Assembly (NCBI GenBank): GCA_963731615.1
Contig: CAVSWD010000005.1
Span: forward strand, 1-64,000
Source of the DNA: Gaiellasilicea sp963731615
GTDB taxonomy: Bacteria > Actinomycetota > Thermoleophilia > Gaiellales > Gaiellaceae
Reading direction: 5' to 3'
Length of the DNA stretch: 64,000 bases
Shown: piece by piece, positions 25,610 to 34,343 of the stretch
Numbering within the stretch: the stretch's first letter is position 1
How the letters are laid out: every line of letters starts with the position of its first letter
Notes under the pieces: model-generated
Told to the model about the DNA's origin: nothing
What the model saw: only the letters and a program-made list of their open reading frames with translations
Databases searched by the model: none
Translations under genes and position numbers: made by a program

Positions 25610-26324
25610 CGAGGTCGCGCCCCGAGCCGTCGCCGCGGGCATCGATCCCCCGGATCACCGCCGCCGGAATCCCGCTCACCTTGCCCATTACCAGCTCGGC
25701 CGCGGCGGCGAGCTCGTCGGCGATCGCGATCTGCGTCGCGTGCAGCTCGTACCCGGTGCTGTCGCGGGTGCCGCGGAGGTCGAGCAGAGCGTTCAGGCCC
25801 GCCACGCCGAGCGCCACCTCCACGGTGCCCTGCCGAAACGGCCGCCCGAACGAGTCGCTGACGATCACGCCGACGTCGCGCCCGGTTCGCTCACGGAGTC
25901 CGGCGCGGATCTCGGCGGCGGAGGCGTCCGGATCGAGTGGGAGCAGCACCAGCGTGCCCTCACCCTTGGCGTTGGAAGCGTCGACGCCGGCCGACGCGGC
26001 GACGACGCCGTGCCTGGTCTCCGCGATGATCAGCGGCGGCCGGACACGGATCACGCGCGCGCTCTCGCGGAGGATCACCTCGGTGTGGCGCGGGTCCCTG
26101 CCCGCCTCGGTGAGCTCGTGGGCGCGCGGAGAAGCCTCGATCTCGTCCAGCCGGACGATGCGGCCCTCTGCCTTCGAGACCACCTTCTGCGCGACCACGA
26201 GGATGTCGGCGTCCTCGAGCCCGCCCGACCGCTCGGAAGCCGCAACGAGCAGCGCCACGAGATCGTCGCCCTCCTCGACCTCCGGGATGCCCTCGAGCGG
26301 GATCACCCGGATCCCGTCGCTCAT
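25578..26324 (-). CDS. cofE: Coenzyme F420-0:L-glutamate ligase
   Basis: Adds gamma-linked glutamates to F420-0 using GTP, the last step of F420 synthesis. 248 residues from ATG 26322-26324 (MSDGIRVIPLEGIPEVEEGDDL). Conserved blocks include ILVVAQKVVSKAEGR, AETRHGVVAASAGVDASN, VIVSDSFGRPFRQGTVEVALG and GIPAAVIRG. It is a stand-alone ligase, not fused to the FMN-reductase-like domain found in mycobacterial FbiB. ATG overlaps the npdG stop (ATGA). Last gene of the cofC-cofD-npdG-cofE operon. Confidence 0.94.
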   Translation of the reverse strand: MSDGIRVIPLEGIPEVEEGDDLVALLVAASERSGGLEDADILVVAQKVVSKAEGRIVRLDEIEASPRAHELTEAGRDPRHTEVILRESARVIRVRPPLIIAETRHGVVAASAGVDASNAKGEGTLVLLPLDPDASAAEIRAGLRERTGRDVGVIVSDSFGRPFRQGTVEVALGVAGLNALLDLRGTRDSTGYELHATQIAIADELAAAAELVMGKVSGIPAAVIRGIDARGDGSGRDLVIPEERDLFR

Positions 26325-26938
26325 GGCAGACCGGTGACGCGTAGGCCCGCGTGCGCCTTGTAGCGCTTGTTCACGTTCACGATCACCGCGGTCATGCCCT
26401 CGAGCGCGCGGGCGCTCGCGAGCGGGCCGCAATCGACCGCGCGCCCGGAGACGAGCTTCGCAGCGAGCTCGAGCGCGAGCGCCTTGGCGTCGGCGTCGTC
26501 GCCGCAGACGAGAGCGTCCTCGTCGGGCGGCGCCTCGGCGAGGTTCGACGCCGCGAGGGAGTGCAGCCCGGCGACCACGGGCGCGTCGAGCTCGTCCTCG
26601 ATCCGCTTGGCGATCGAGGTCGCCTCGCCGGTCGGCTTGACGCCGCCGGGACCGAAGGCCAGCTCCGCGCAGACCGAGAGCACCGGCGTCGAGCCGATCG
26701 ACTGACGCAGGTCGCGCGCCGTCTCGACGGCGGCGTCCGCCTTGACCGCGAAGAGGACGAGGTCGGCGCCGCGGACGGCGTCGTCGTTGTTCGCTCCCTC
26801 GGCGCCGACCGCCGCGGCGGCCTCGCGGGCGCGCTCGGCGTCGCGCGAGCCGATCACTACGTCGATGCCCGCGTCGACGAGGCGCTTCGCCACGGCCTGG
26901 CCGAAGCTGCCCGTGCCGCCGACCACGGCGACCTTCAT
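26321..26938 (-). CDS. npdG: NADPH:F420 oxidoreductase
   Basis: 205 residues from ATG 26936-26938. N-terminal Rossmann motif VAVVGGTGSFGQAVAKRL with a downstream IGSRDAERA strand end, where the arginine favours NADP. The family passes hydride between NADPH and F420, supplying reduced F420. Internal landmarks: LVLFAVKADAAVETA and GLHSLAASNLAE. Both ends overlap neighbouring genes by 4 bases, so translation is probably coupled across the F420 operon. Confidence 0.92.
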   Translation of the reverse strand: MKVAVVGGTGSFGQAVAKRLVDAGIDVVIGSRDAERAREAAAAVGAEGANNDDAVRGADLVLFAVKADAAVETARDLRQSIGSTPVLSVCAELAFGPGGVKPTGEATSIAKRIEDELDAPVVAGLHSLAASNLAEAPPDEDALVCGDDADAKALALELAAKLVSGRAVDCGPLASARALEGMTAVIVNVNKRYKAHAGLRVTGLP

Positions 26939-27840
26939 GCTGCAGCCTTCAGGACGGCCTCGGCGAGCCGGCGCGACGCATCGAGGTCGGTCATCAGCGT
27001 CTGCGTGACGACCCTGCGCACCGCGAGCGGCCCGGCTGGGTCGGATTCGTCGACGACGAGCGCGTCGATCAGACCCGCGTAGCAACCGGCCACGTGCTCG
27101 GGTGTCGTGCCGCCCGCCATCCGCGCGAGCATACGGTCTGCCGGGCCTTTGACCGCGCGACCGCCGACGAGCGGACTGACCGCGACGCACGGGACGGTGC
27201 GGCCGGCGATCGCGGCGCGGATCTCCGCGACGGCGAGGATCGGCCAGACGCTGACGTAGGGGTTGGAGGGGGCGATCACGATCGCGTCGGCTGCGGCGAG
27301 CGCGGCGAGCACACCGGGCGCGGGTCGTGCCTCGCCCTCGAAGCGGACGCCGTCCACCTCGTCGCGGTGGCCGCGAGCGACGAACCACTCCTGGAAGGCG
27401 AAGCTGCCGGCCGGCGTGTCGATCCACGTGCGCAGCCGGTCGTCGGTCGCCGGCAGGATCGCCGCCTCGATCCCCAGCGAGCGAGCCAGCCGCGCCGTGA
27501 CCGCAGAGAGCTGCGCGCCCTCGCGCAGCGCCTGCGTGCGCACGAGGTGCAGGCCGAGATCGCGGTCACCGAGGCGAAACCAGTCCTCGCCGCCCAGCTG
27601 CGAGACGGTCCCGAGCGCCTCCCAGGTCTCGCCGGCGCGGCCCCAGCCGCGCTCCTCGTCATGCAGGCCCGCGAGCGCGTAGAGGACGCTGTCGAGATCC
27701 GGCGAGACCGAGAGTCCGAGCACCTCGAGGTCGTCGCCGACATTGACGATCAACGTCACGTCGTGGGGATCGACCGTCGCGACGAGACCACGGGCGAAGC
27801 GCGCACCGCCGACACCGCCCGTGAGCAGGGCGACCTTCAC
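26935..27840 (-). CDS. cofD: 2-phospho-L-lactate (or phosphoenolpyruvate) transferase of F420 synthesis
   Basis: CofD/FbiA joins the activated C3 unit to the deazaflavin FO, giving F420-0 or its dehydro form. 301 residues from GTG 27840 (VKVALLTGGVGGARFARGL). Diagnostic sequences: VNVGDDLEVLGLSVSPDLDS, the IAPSNPYVSVWPIL phosphate region and a C-terminal DESDPAGPL. The gene for FO synthase (fbiC) is not in this window. Overlaps cofC and npdG by 4 bases each. Confidence 0.94.
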   Translation of the reverse strand: MKVALLTGGVGGARFARGLVATVDPHDVTLIVNVGDDLEVLGLSVSPDLDSVLYALAGLHDEERGWGRAGETWEALGTVSQLGGEDWFRLGDRDLGLHLVRTQALREGAQLSAVTARLARSLGIEAAILPATDDRLRTWIDTPAGSFAFQEWFVARGHRDEVDGVRFEGEARPAPGVLAALAAADAIVIAPSNPYVSVWPILAVAEIRAAIAGRTVPCVAVSPLVGGRAVKGPADRMLARMAGGTTPEHVAGCYAGLIDALVVDESDPAGPLAVRRVVTQTLMTDLDASRRLAEAVLKAAA

Positions 27841-28436
27841 CGGCCGACGAGCTGTCCGAGGGCGGCCTGCGTTCGAGGGCCGGCCCGAAAGCCGAGCCGC
27901 CGGAGATCCTCGAGCGTGTCGACGTCGTCGGCGAGGTTCGGGATCGAGGCCGAGATCACGGTGACTCCACCGGCCTCGCCGTGGTCGCGGAAACGCGCTG
28001 CGCTGCCGCTCCCGTAGAGCGGCTCGAAGAACGAGGGGGCCGGGAGCGCAAGCGCGTTCGTCGTCCCGTCTGCCGCCTCGACGAGTCCGACCGCGCCCAA
28101 GTCGGCGGCGCCGGCAAGCGTCCGCAGGTCGTGCGGGACGACGCACGGGACGTCGGCGTTGAGGACGATCACGACGCCCTCGGCGATCTGCTCGAGCGCC
28201 GCCGCCACAGCGGCTCCCTGACCGCCGCCGGGATCGTCGACCGTCTCGGCGCCGAGGTCAGCGGCGAGCGAGCGCGCAGCGGCGTCGTCGGTGACCAGCA
28301 ACGTCCTTCCGGTCACAACGGCGGCGACGAGCACGTCGCCGAGCATCGCCAGCGCCAGCCGCTCGCGCACGTCGTCCGGTGCGTCGAGCCGCTGCTTGGC
28401 CGCCTCGCCGCGGAAGGGGACGACGATCTGCGCCAT
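27837..28436 (-). CDS. cofC: 2-phospho-L-lactate/phosphoenolpyruvate guanylyltransferase
   Basis: Nucleotidyltransferase (CofC/FbiD) making the GDP-linked C3 donor for CofD. 199 residues from ATG 28434-28436: MAQIVVPFRGEAAKQRL at the nucleotide-binding N-terminus, then NADVPCVVPHDLRTL at the metal/nucleotide site, and a DVDTLEDLRRL C-terminus typical of this fold. First gene of the F420 operon. Its start codon shares bases with the divergent PolX-like start at 28435, leaving no room for ordinary separate promoters; leaderless transcripts or a later PolX start (GTG 28453) are possible. Confidence 0.92.
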   Translation of the reverse strand: MAQIVVPFRGEAAKQRLDAPDDVRERLALAMLGDVLVAAVVTGRTLLVTDDAAARSLAADLGAETVDDPGGGQGAAVAAALEQIAEGVVIVLNADVPCVVPHDLRTLAGAADLGAVGLVEAADGTTNALALPAPSFFEPLYGSGSAARFRDHGEAGGVTVISASIPNLADDVDTLEDLRRLGFRAGPRTQAALGQLVGR

Positions 28437-30024
28437 GGGAAAGACTCTAGTCGTGGACAACGCGAACCTGGCCGAGCGGCTCGAAGCGTTCGCGGCGCTG
28501 CTCGACCTGAACGGCTCCGGCCACTACACGGTGCGCGCATACCGGCGCGCCGCAGACCTGATCCGCTCGACCCCGGTCGACGTCGCCGCGCTGGTGCAAG
28601 CGGGGCGCGTCCGCGAGCTGGCCGGGATCGGACCGGGAATCGAGGGGCGGCTGCGCGAGCTCGTCGAGACGGGCGAGCTCGCCGAGCTGCGCGAGCTCGA
28701 GGCGCAGACCTTGCCGGAGCTCGTCGGTGTCGCGCGCCTGCTGGGCCTCTCGGCGAAGCGGATGCGGGAGCTCGGGCACGCGCTCGGCATCCGGACGCTC
28801 GCGGAGCTGCGCGAGGCCGCTGCGGCGGGCCGGCTCGAGAGCGTGCCGGGCATCGGTCCGAAGACGGCGGCGCGGATCGAGTCGGGGCTGGCGGAGCTCG
28901 GCACGGCGCGACCGAGGCGGGGGATGACTCTGAACCGGGCGCTTGCGCTCGTGGGCGGGGTGGCCGAGGCACTCGGCGGTGAGCCGGCCGGCGATCCGAG
29001 GCGCGCCTGCGAGCTCTCGACCAACTTCGCGGTGGTCGTACCGCTGGAGCGACTCGCGGACGTCGAAGCGCTGCCGCAGATCGTCGGCGTGTTGGAGCGG
29101 GACGCGCGGCGGGTGATCGGGCTCACCGCGGACGGCTATCCGATCGAGGTGATCGGAGCCACGCCGGAGAGCTGGGCTACGGAGCTCGTACAGGCGATCG
29201 GATCGCCGGAGTGGGTCGCGACGCGCGACCGGCTGCCGGGCGAGGCGTTGCCGCCGCCGGAGCTGCGCGAGGTCGGCGCACCGCCACCGCCGCAGGATCT
29301 GCTCGAGCTCGCGGATGTCCGTGGCGACCTGCACGTGCACACGACCGCGTCCGATGGCAAGGCGACCGTCGAGGAGATGGGCCGAGCCGCACGGGAGCTC
29401 GGCTACGAGTACCTCGCGATCTGCGACCACACGCGCAACGTGCGCGTCGTGCCCGGACTCGATGCCGACGACGTCCGCCGGCAGGCCGAGGAGATCGCGG
29501 CCGCGAACGAGTTGCTGGCGCCGTTCAGGATCCTGCGCGGCAGCGAGTGCGACATCCTTCCCGACGGCTCGCTCGACCTGCCCGACGACGTGCTCGCGGA
29601 GCTCGAGTGGGTGCAGATCAGCCTGCACGCGGGGCAGCGCGCGCCGAGGCGGGCGCTGACCGACCGCGTGCTCGAGGCGATGCGTCATCCGGCCGCTTCG
29701 TGCCTCTCGCACCCGAAGGGGCGAATCCTGAACCACCGGCCCGAGAACGCACTCGATCTGGAGCAGGTCTTCGACGTGGCGCTGGAGACCGGTGTCGCGC
29801 TCGAGGTCAACGGCCTTCCGGATCGCCTCGACCTCTCCGGCGTGCACGTGCGCGAGGCGCTCGCGGCGGGCGTTCCGATCGTCTGCTCGACGGATGCCCA
29901 CTCGACGCGTGGGCTCGGGAACATGGCGCTTTCGGTCGCGACCGCGCGCCGCGGCGGCGCCCCACGGAGCTCGGTCCTGAACACGCGGCCGCTCGACGAG
30001 GTCTTACGCCGCGGGCGGCACTGA
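28435..30024 (+). CDS. polX: PolX-family protein: degenerate polymerase domain plus PHP nuclease
   Basis: 529 residues if ATG 28435 is used; GTG 28453 is an alternative. Order: N-terminal 8-kDa-type HhH region (NLAERLEAFAALLDL; GIGPGIEGRLREL; VPGIGPKTAARIESG), a palm-like region and a C-terminal PHP domain from about residue 297. The polymerase signature normally ending GDIDLL reads GDPRRACELSTNFAVVV, so the two metal-binding aspartates are N197 and A199, and the third position reads PIEVIG, with Glu. The PHP metal motifs are complete: GDLHVHTTASDG (H300, H302), ICDHT, SLHAG, SHPKGR and STDAHS. Inferred: a 3'-5' exonuclease or phosphatase without polymerase activity. Confidence 0.88.
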   Translation: MGKTLVVDNANLAERLEAFAALLDLNGSGHYTVRAYRRAADLIRSTPVDVAALVQAGRVRELAGIGPGIEGRLRELVETGELAELRELEAQTLPELVGVARLLGLSAKRMRELGHALGIRTLAELREAAAAGRLESVPGIGPKTAARIESGLAELGTARPRRGMTLNRALALVGGVAEALGGEPAGDPRRACELSTNFAVVVPLERLADVEALPQIVGVLERDARRVIGLTADGYPIEVIGATPESWATELVQAIGSPEWVATRDRLPGEALPPPELREVGAPPPPQDLLELADVRGDLHVHTTASDGKATVEEMGRAARELGYEYLAICDHTRNVRVVPGLDADDVRRQAEEIAAANELLAPFRILRGSECDILPDGSLDLPDDVLAELEWVQISLHAGQRAPRRALTDRVLEAMRHPAASCLSHPKGRILNHRPENALDLEQVFDVALETGVALEVNGLPDRLDLSGVHVREALAAGVPIVCSTDAHSTRGLGNMALSVATARRGGAPRSSVLNTRPLDEVLRRGRH

Positions 30025-30288
30025 CCCAGGGCCGCGCTCGACGTACTCGTGCACCTCGTACCAGTGCGTGCCGCGCAGCGCCTCGGCGACCTGACGATCC
30101 GTGTGTGCGTCGTAGAAGACGTGATGCTCGAGGTCGCAGCAGATGGCGACGTCGCTCAGCGAGACGTGCGAGATCGCGGTCAAAACGTCGACGGGGAGCT
30201 GCGCCTCGGCGACCGTGTAGTGCATGAACTGGAGATCCGGGGCCAGCTCCATCAGCTGGGGCCAGTCGGGGCAGGTGCGAGAGCTCAC
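30004..30288 (-). CDS. Small conserved-looking hypothetical protein
   Basis: 94 residues from GTG 30288, overlapping the Wzt-like stop by 4 bases. Sequence has MELAPDLQFMHYTVAEAQLP, a CC pair in VAICCDLEHHVFYDAHTD and a C-terminal GTHWYEVHEYVERGPGS. The DLEHHVFYDAHTD stretch with clustered His and Asp could bind metal, but this is only an observation. It ends 21 bases into the convergent PolX-like gene. Coupling to the hemE-hemH-wzt operon suggests co-expression; no function can be named. Confidence 0.65.
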   Translation of the reverse strand: MSSRTCPDWPQLMELAPDLQFMHYTVAEAQLPVDVLTAISHVSLSDVAICCDLEHHVFYDAHTDRQVAEALRGTHWYEVHEYVERGPGSVPPAA

Positions 30289-31487
30289 AGCGTGTCGGTC
30301 TTCTCCCCCGCCGACCAGCTCCCTTCCAGCCGAACGACGCCGCGCTCCTCGCCGGCCGGGTAGACGCGGAAGACGAGCGCCTCGTCGAGCCAGTGGAGCA
30401 CCCGCTCACCTGCTGCGTCCGCGAGCCCGAGCCGCAGGTGGAAGCGGCCGTCCGAGAGCGGCAGGCGATCGACGTCGTAACGGAGCTCGCGAGTCCCGGT
30501 CGCCCAGCCGACGCCGGCCGTGTCGAGCGAGTCCGAGGCGACGAGCAAGCCCGCGTCGTCACGCAGCTCGAGCTGCAGCTGCGGCGGTGCGATCCCGTTC
30601 TCGGCCTCGATCCGCAGCCGAAGCGAGAACGGCTCGCCCGCCAAGAACTGCTGCCGCTCTGCCCCCTCGACACCGATGAGCTGCGCAGAGGCGATCGTCG
30701 CCTCTCCGCTTCCCCACTCGCGCAGGCCGGCTGAGCGCTCGGCGGGATCGGCTTCGGCGGCGAGGACGCGCCGGTAGCGCACGATCGCCTCATGGGTGGG
30801 GCCGTCGAACTCGAGCCGTCCCTCGCGCAGCAGCACCGCCCGCTCGCAGAGCCGCTCGACCTGAGACGCGTCGTGAGAGACGAAGACGATCGTCCCCCCG
30901 CGCTGCTTGAACTCGAAGATCTTGCCGAAGCATTTGCGCTGGAACGCCTCGTCGCCCACCGCGAAAACCTCGTCCAGCAGGAGCACGTCGGCGTCGAGGT
31001 GCGCCGCGATCCCGAAGCCGAGCCGCATGTACATCCCGGAGGAATAGGTGCGCACCGGCCGGTCGATCGCGTCCTCGAGCTCGGCGAAGGCGACGATCTC
31101 GTCGAACCGCTCCCGAATCTGCGCGCGCCTGAGGCCGTAGATGGCGCCGTTCAGGAACACGTTCTCGCGGCCGCTGAAGTCGGGATGGAAGCCCGCTCCA
31201 AGCTCGAGCAGCGAGCCGATCCTGCCCCCGACGGCGACGCTGCCCGACGTCGGCTTGATGATCCCGGCGATCAGGCGCAGCAACGTCGACTTGCCGGAGC
31301 CGTTCCGCCCGACGAGCCCGACCGCCTCGCCCGGCTCGATCCCGAGTGACACGCCCTGCAGCGCCTGGACGTCGTGCGCCTCGGTGCGGCCTCGAAGGAC
31401 GAAGAGCTCCTTCAGGCTGCGCGCCTCGTTCGCGCGGACGCGGAAGTTGCGCGAGACCCCTTCGACGCGGATCTGGCCCGTCTTCAC
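30285..31487 (-). CDS. Polysaccharide ABC exporter ATPase, Wzt/TagH type
   Basis: 400 residues from GTG 31487. Nucleotide-binding domain with Walker A GRNGSGKST, a GGRIGSLLELGAGFHPDFSGREN segment typical of O-antigen/teichoic acid exporters, signature YSSGMYMRLGF and Walker B VLLLDEVFAVGD. Residues about 265-400 form a C-terminal Wzt-type beta domain that in O-antigen systems recognises the glycan end. The likely membrane partner is the Wzm-like permease at 34306-35106. Unusually, the start overlaps the hemH stop by 4 bases (GTGA), placing the exporter ATPase in a heme operon. Confidence 0.92.
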   Translation of the reverse strand: MKTGQIRVEGVSRNFRVRANEARSLKELFVLRGRTEAHDVQALQGVSLGIEPGEAVGLVGRNGSGKSTLLRLIAGIIKPTSGSVAVGGRIGSLLELGAGFHPDFSGRENVFLNGAIYGLRRAQIRERFDEIVAFAELEDAIDRPVRTYSSGMYMRLGFGIAAHLDADVLLLDEVFAVGDEAFQRKCFGKIFEFKQRGGTIVFVSHDASQVERLCERAVLLREGRLEFDGPTHEAIVRYRRVLAAEADPAERSAGLREWGSGEATIASAQLIGVEGAERQQFLAGEPFSLRLRIEAENGIAPPQLQLELRDDAGLLVASDSLDTAGVGWATGTRELRYDVDRLPLSDGRFHLRLGLADAAGERVLHWLDEALVFRVYPAGEERGVVRLEGSWSAGEKTDTL

Positions 31488-32368
31488 GTCACAGACGGTA
31501 CAGCCGCGGCCCGCCGGACCAGGCCCGCGAGCACGTCGATGAACGCCGGATCGGCGTTCGGCAGCTCGATCCGCTCGAGCCGGATCCCGAGCTCCCGGGC
31601 CCGGTCGGCCGCCACGACATCGAGGTCCCAGCGGATCTCGAGGTGGTCGGCGACGAACCCGACCGGGCAGACGACGACGTCGCGAACGTCGCAGGCGGCG
31701 AGCTCGTTCAGGTGCACGAGGATGTCCGGGCCGAGCCACGGCTCGCCGGTCGGCGACTCGCTCTGGAAGGAGAACGTCCACTCGTTCAACTCGGCGCGCT
31801 CGGCGACCAGGCGGGAGGTTTCGAGCAGCTCGTCGCGGTACGGATCGCCGTCCTCGAGGATCCGCGCGGGCAGCGAATGGGCTGTGAAGACGACGTGCTT
31901 GTGCCGCTGAGCCGCGAGTCGATCCGCGAGGAGCGCCACGAACCCTGTCTCGCTGCCCCAGCGCTCGACGAAGTGAAGCTTGGCGCGACCCGCGAGCGCG
32001 TCGACGAGCTGCGCCCGGTAGCGCTCGATCGACATGCCCGAGTAGTGCGGCGCGAGCACGAGGCCGACGATCGTGCCGGCGCCGCCGGCGAGCGCCTGCT
32101 CGACGGCCTCGGCGATCCGCGGCTGCCAGTGGCGCATCCCGGTGAAGACGGGCACGCCGAGCTCGGCCTCGAGCGCCGCCCGCGTCGCCTCGGTGATCTC
32201 GTTGAGCGGATTCGACTCCTCGATCCCGAGCCGGCGGTAGCGCGCGACGAGATCCTCGAGGAGCTCCGGCCTGATCGGGCGGCCGCCGCGGATGTCCGCG
32301 TAGTAGGCAGGCACGTCCTCGAGCCGGTCGGGCGAGCCGTACGCCATCAGCACGACCGCCGTGCTCAT
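31484..32368 (-). CDS. hemH: Ferrochelatase (HemH/CpfC)
   Basis: 294 residues. Inserts iron into protoporphyrin or, in actinobacteria, usually coproporphyrin III. Landmarks: MSTAVVLMAYGSPDRLEDV at the start, PVFTGMRHWQPRIAEAV, VLAPHYSGMS and VFTAHSLPARI (catalytic His), then CPVGFVADHLEIRWDLD. Only two cysteines are present, so there is no [2Fe-2S] cluster of the mycobacterial type. ATG 32368 overlaps the corrected hemE stop (ATGA). Confidence 0.94.
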   Translation of the reverse strand: MSTAVVLMAYGSPDRLEDVPAYYADIRGGRPIRPELLEDLVARYRRLGIEESNPLNEITEATRAALEAELGVPVFTGMRHWQPRIAEAVEQALAGGAGTIVGLVLAPHYSGMSIERYRAQLVDALAGRAKLHFVERWGSETGFVALLADRLAAQRHKHVVFTAHSLPARILEDGDPYRDELLETSRLVAERAELNEWTFSFQSESPTGEPWLGPDILVHLNELAACDVRDVVVCPVGFVADHLEIRWDLDVVAADRARELGIRLERIELPNADPAFIDVLAGLVRRAAAVPSVT

Positions 32369-33410
32369 GCCCTGCTGTTCATGTCAAACGTGCGGGCGGT
32401 CTGCTCGTGGACGAAACTCGCAGGCGGCCGAGCACGTCGGGGTCGGTGTCGGGCATGACGCCGTGGCCGAGGTTGAAGATGTGGCCCGGGCGGCCGGCGG
32501 CACGCGCCAGCACGTCGAGGGTCGCCGCCTCGATCCGCTCCCAGGGCCCGAAGAGGATCGCGCCGTCGAGGTTGCCTTGGACGCCGCGGTCGTCGCCGAC
32601 TGCGCTCCAGCCCCAGTCGAGCGGGATCCGCCAGTCGAGGCCGATCACGTCGCCGCCCGCATCGCGCATCTGCTCGAGCAGCGTCGCCGTGCCGGTGCCG
32701 AAGTGGATCGTGGGCACGTCGACCGCCGCCAGGATTCGAGCCGAGTACGGCTGCACGAACTCCTCGTAGTCCTGCGGCGACAGCGCACCGACCCACGAGT
32801 CGAAGAGCTGGATCACGTCGGCGCCTGCGCGCACCTTGCCGCGCACGTAGCGCGAGAAGGCGTCCGAGAGCTTCTCCATCAGCGCGTGCCACAGCTGCGG
32901 CTCCGCGTACATCATCCGCTTGACGTTCAGGAACTCCCGGCTCGGCTTCCCCTCGATCAGGTAGCCGGCGACGGTGAACGGCCCGCCGCAGAAGCCGATC
33001 ACGGCCTGGTCGGGACGCAGGGCACGGCGGACGATCGAGACCGCCTCGAGGAGGAACGGCACCGACTCCTCCGGCTCAGGGACGGTCAGGCGCTGGACGT
33101 CGTCCAACGACCGGATCGGCCGCTCGATCACCGGGCCGACGTTCTCGACGAGCTCGACGTTCACGCCCATCCCGAGCAGCGGCAGCATGATGTCCGCGAA
33201 CATCACCGCCGCGTCGACGTCGTGGCGCCGAACGGGCTGCAGCGTCACCTCGGCGCAGAGCTCCGGCTCGTAGCAGACCTCGAAGAGCGAGTGCGACTTC
33301 CTGATCTCGCGGTATTCCGGCAGCGAGCGGCCGGCCTGGCGCATGAACCAGACCGGCGTGCGCTCGGTCGGCTCGAGGCGCGCGGCGCGGACGAGGAGCG
33401 GTTCGGGCAC
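32365..33410 (-). CDS. hemE: Uroporphyrinogen decarboxylase (one frameshift at the C-terminus)
   Basis: Decarboxylates the four acetate groups of uroporphyrinogen III. N-terminus has RTPVWFMRQAGRSLPEYREIR with the substrate-binding arginines and AVMFADIMLPL with the catalytic Asp; FCGGPFTVAGYLIEG and GHIFNLGHGVMPDTDP follow. About 15 codons from the end the frame slips: the sequence as given ends RVSSTSRPPARLT at 32379, but in another frame FVHEQTARTFDMNSRA ends at TGA 32365, exactly overlapping the hemH ATG. The restored end is clearly the true one. About 347 residues, as expected. Confidence 0.93.
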
Positions 33411-33452
33411 CGAAGTAGGCTAGCTTCCGTGGGATACATGCACGTGGGTCTT

Positions 33453-33469
33453 GGGCCGCGAAGCGGCCC
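33453..33469 (+). promoter_or_regulatory. Perfect hairpin in the 5' leader of the Ig-like gene
   Basis: GGGCCGC-GAA-GCGGCCC, a 7-bp stem with a three-base loop (33453-33469), lies between the divergent hemE start (33410) and the ATG at 33509. A weaker inverted repeat (GGAGC/GCTCC) follows near 33496. It could form in the mRNA leader; no known riboswitch architecture is recognised. Confidence 0.3.
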
Positions 33470-33508
33470 CTTCAGGGATCTTTGCGCGCGGAGCGTCCGC
33501 TCCCGCGG

Positions 33509-34343
33509 ATGCTCCGCTTGCGCCGACTAGTGCAGCCAGTCGGCGAGCATCCCGTGCCGGTCGGGCCGCTCGCGGTCCGCTGGCTCGCGTACGAGCTACC
33601 CGTGTTCCGCGCCGGTGCGGAAGCGCCGGTTCGCGTCGCGCTCCAAAACGCCGGGACGGCCACCTGGCGGTCGCGCGGCGACAGCGGCGTCCAGCTCTCG
33701 TACCACTGGCTCGACGACCGCGGCAACGCGATCGTCTGGGACGGGCCGCGGAGTCGCGTTCGAACGGCCGGTCGAGCCCGGAGGGAATGCCGAGGTGGCT
33801 GTCAGCGTCCGCGCGCCGCAGCCGCCGGGCCGCTACCGGCTGGCCTTCGACCTGGTGGAGGAGTTCCGCTTCTGGTTCGAGGAGATCGGCTCGACGCCGC
33901 TCACGCTCGACCTCGACGTGACGCCGCGAATCGCCGAGCGCCGGCTCGCGGTCGTCGTCCACGGCGGCCCGGACGGCGAGACGGCGGCGGCGCTCAGCCG
34001 GCAGGAGGAGCAGCTCGCGGACGCCGATCCCGTCGCGACGGCACATCTCGTCGCCGGCGCGATCCCGGATGCCGACTGGTCGCGGCGCGTCCTCGACGCC
34101 CATGCCGAAGGGTTTGTCGCGGTCGGAGGCTCGATCGAGACGCGCGACCGAGCCCTGCGACCGTGGGCGCCCGGCGGGGGCCGCAACCCGGCGTTCGCGC
34201 ATCCACTGCTGCTGCCGTCGCTGCTCGCAGGGATCGAGCCGGGCGAGCACGAGGGGCTCCCCGCCTACGTGCCCGACGGCGAGCCTGCGCTCTTCGACGG
34301 GCGGATCAGACTTCGACTGCCACGCGGTCGTCCACGCGGCTGA
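33509..34343 (+). CDS. Ig-like domain protein of unknown function in the polysaccharide locus (one frameshift)
   Basis: ATG 33509. Residues about 12-120 form an NBR1/Wzt-like Ig-type beta domain: VRWLAYELPVFRAGAEAPVR, NAGTATWRSRGDSGVQLSYHW, then after a frame slip near 33750, GVAFERPVEPGGNAEVAVSV and PPGRYRLAFDLVEEF. The C-terminal half is acidic and helical (VVVHGGPDGETAAALSRQEE; AGAIPDADWSRRVLDAHAEG) and resembles nothing I recognise. No signal peptide. Beta domains of this type recur in glycan-export and glycosyltransferase proteins, so a role in handling the exported glycan is a guess. The 3' end overlaps the convergent permease by 38 bases. Confidence 0.6.
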
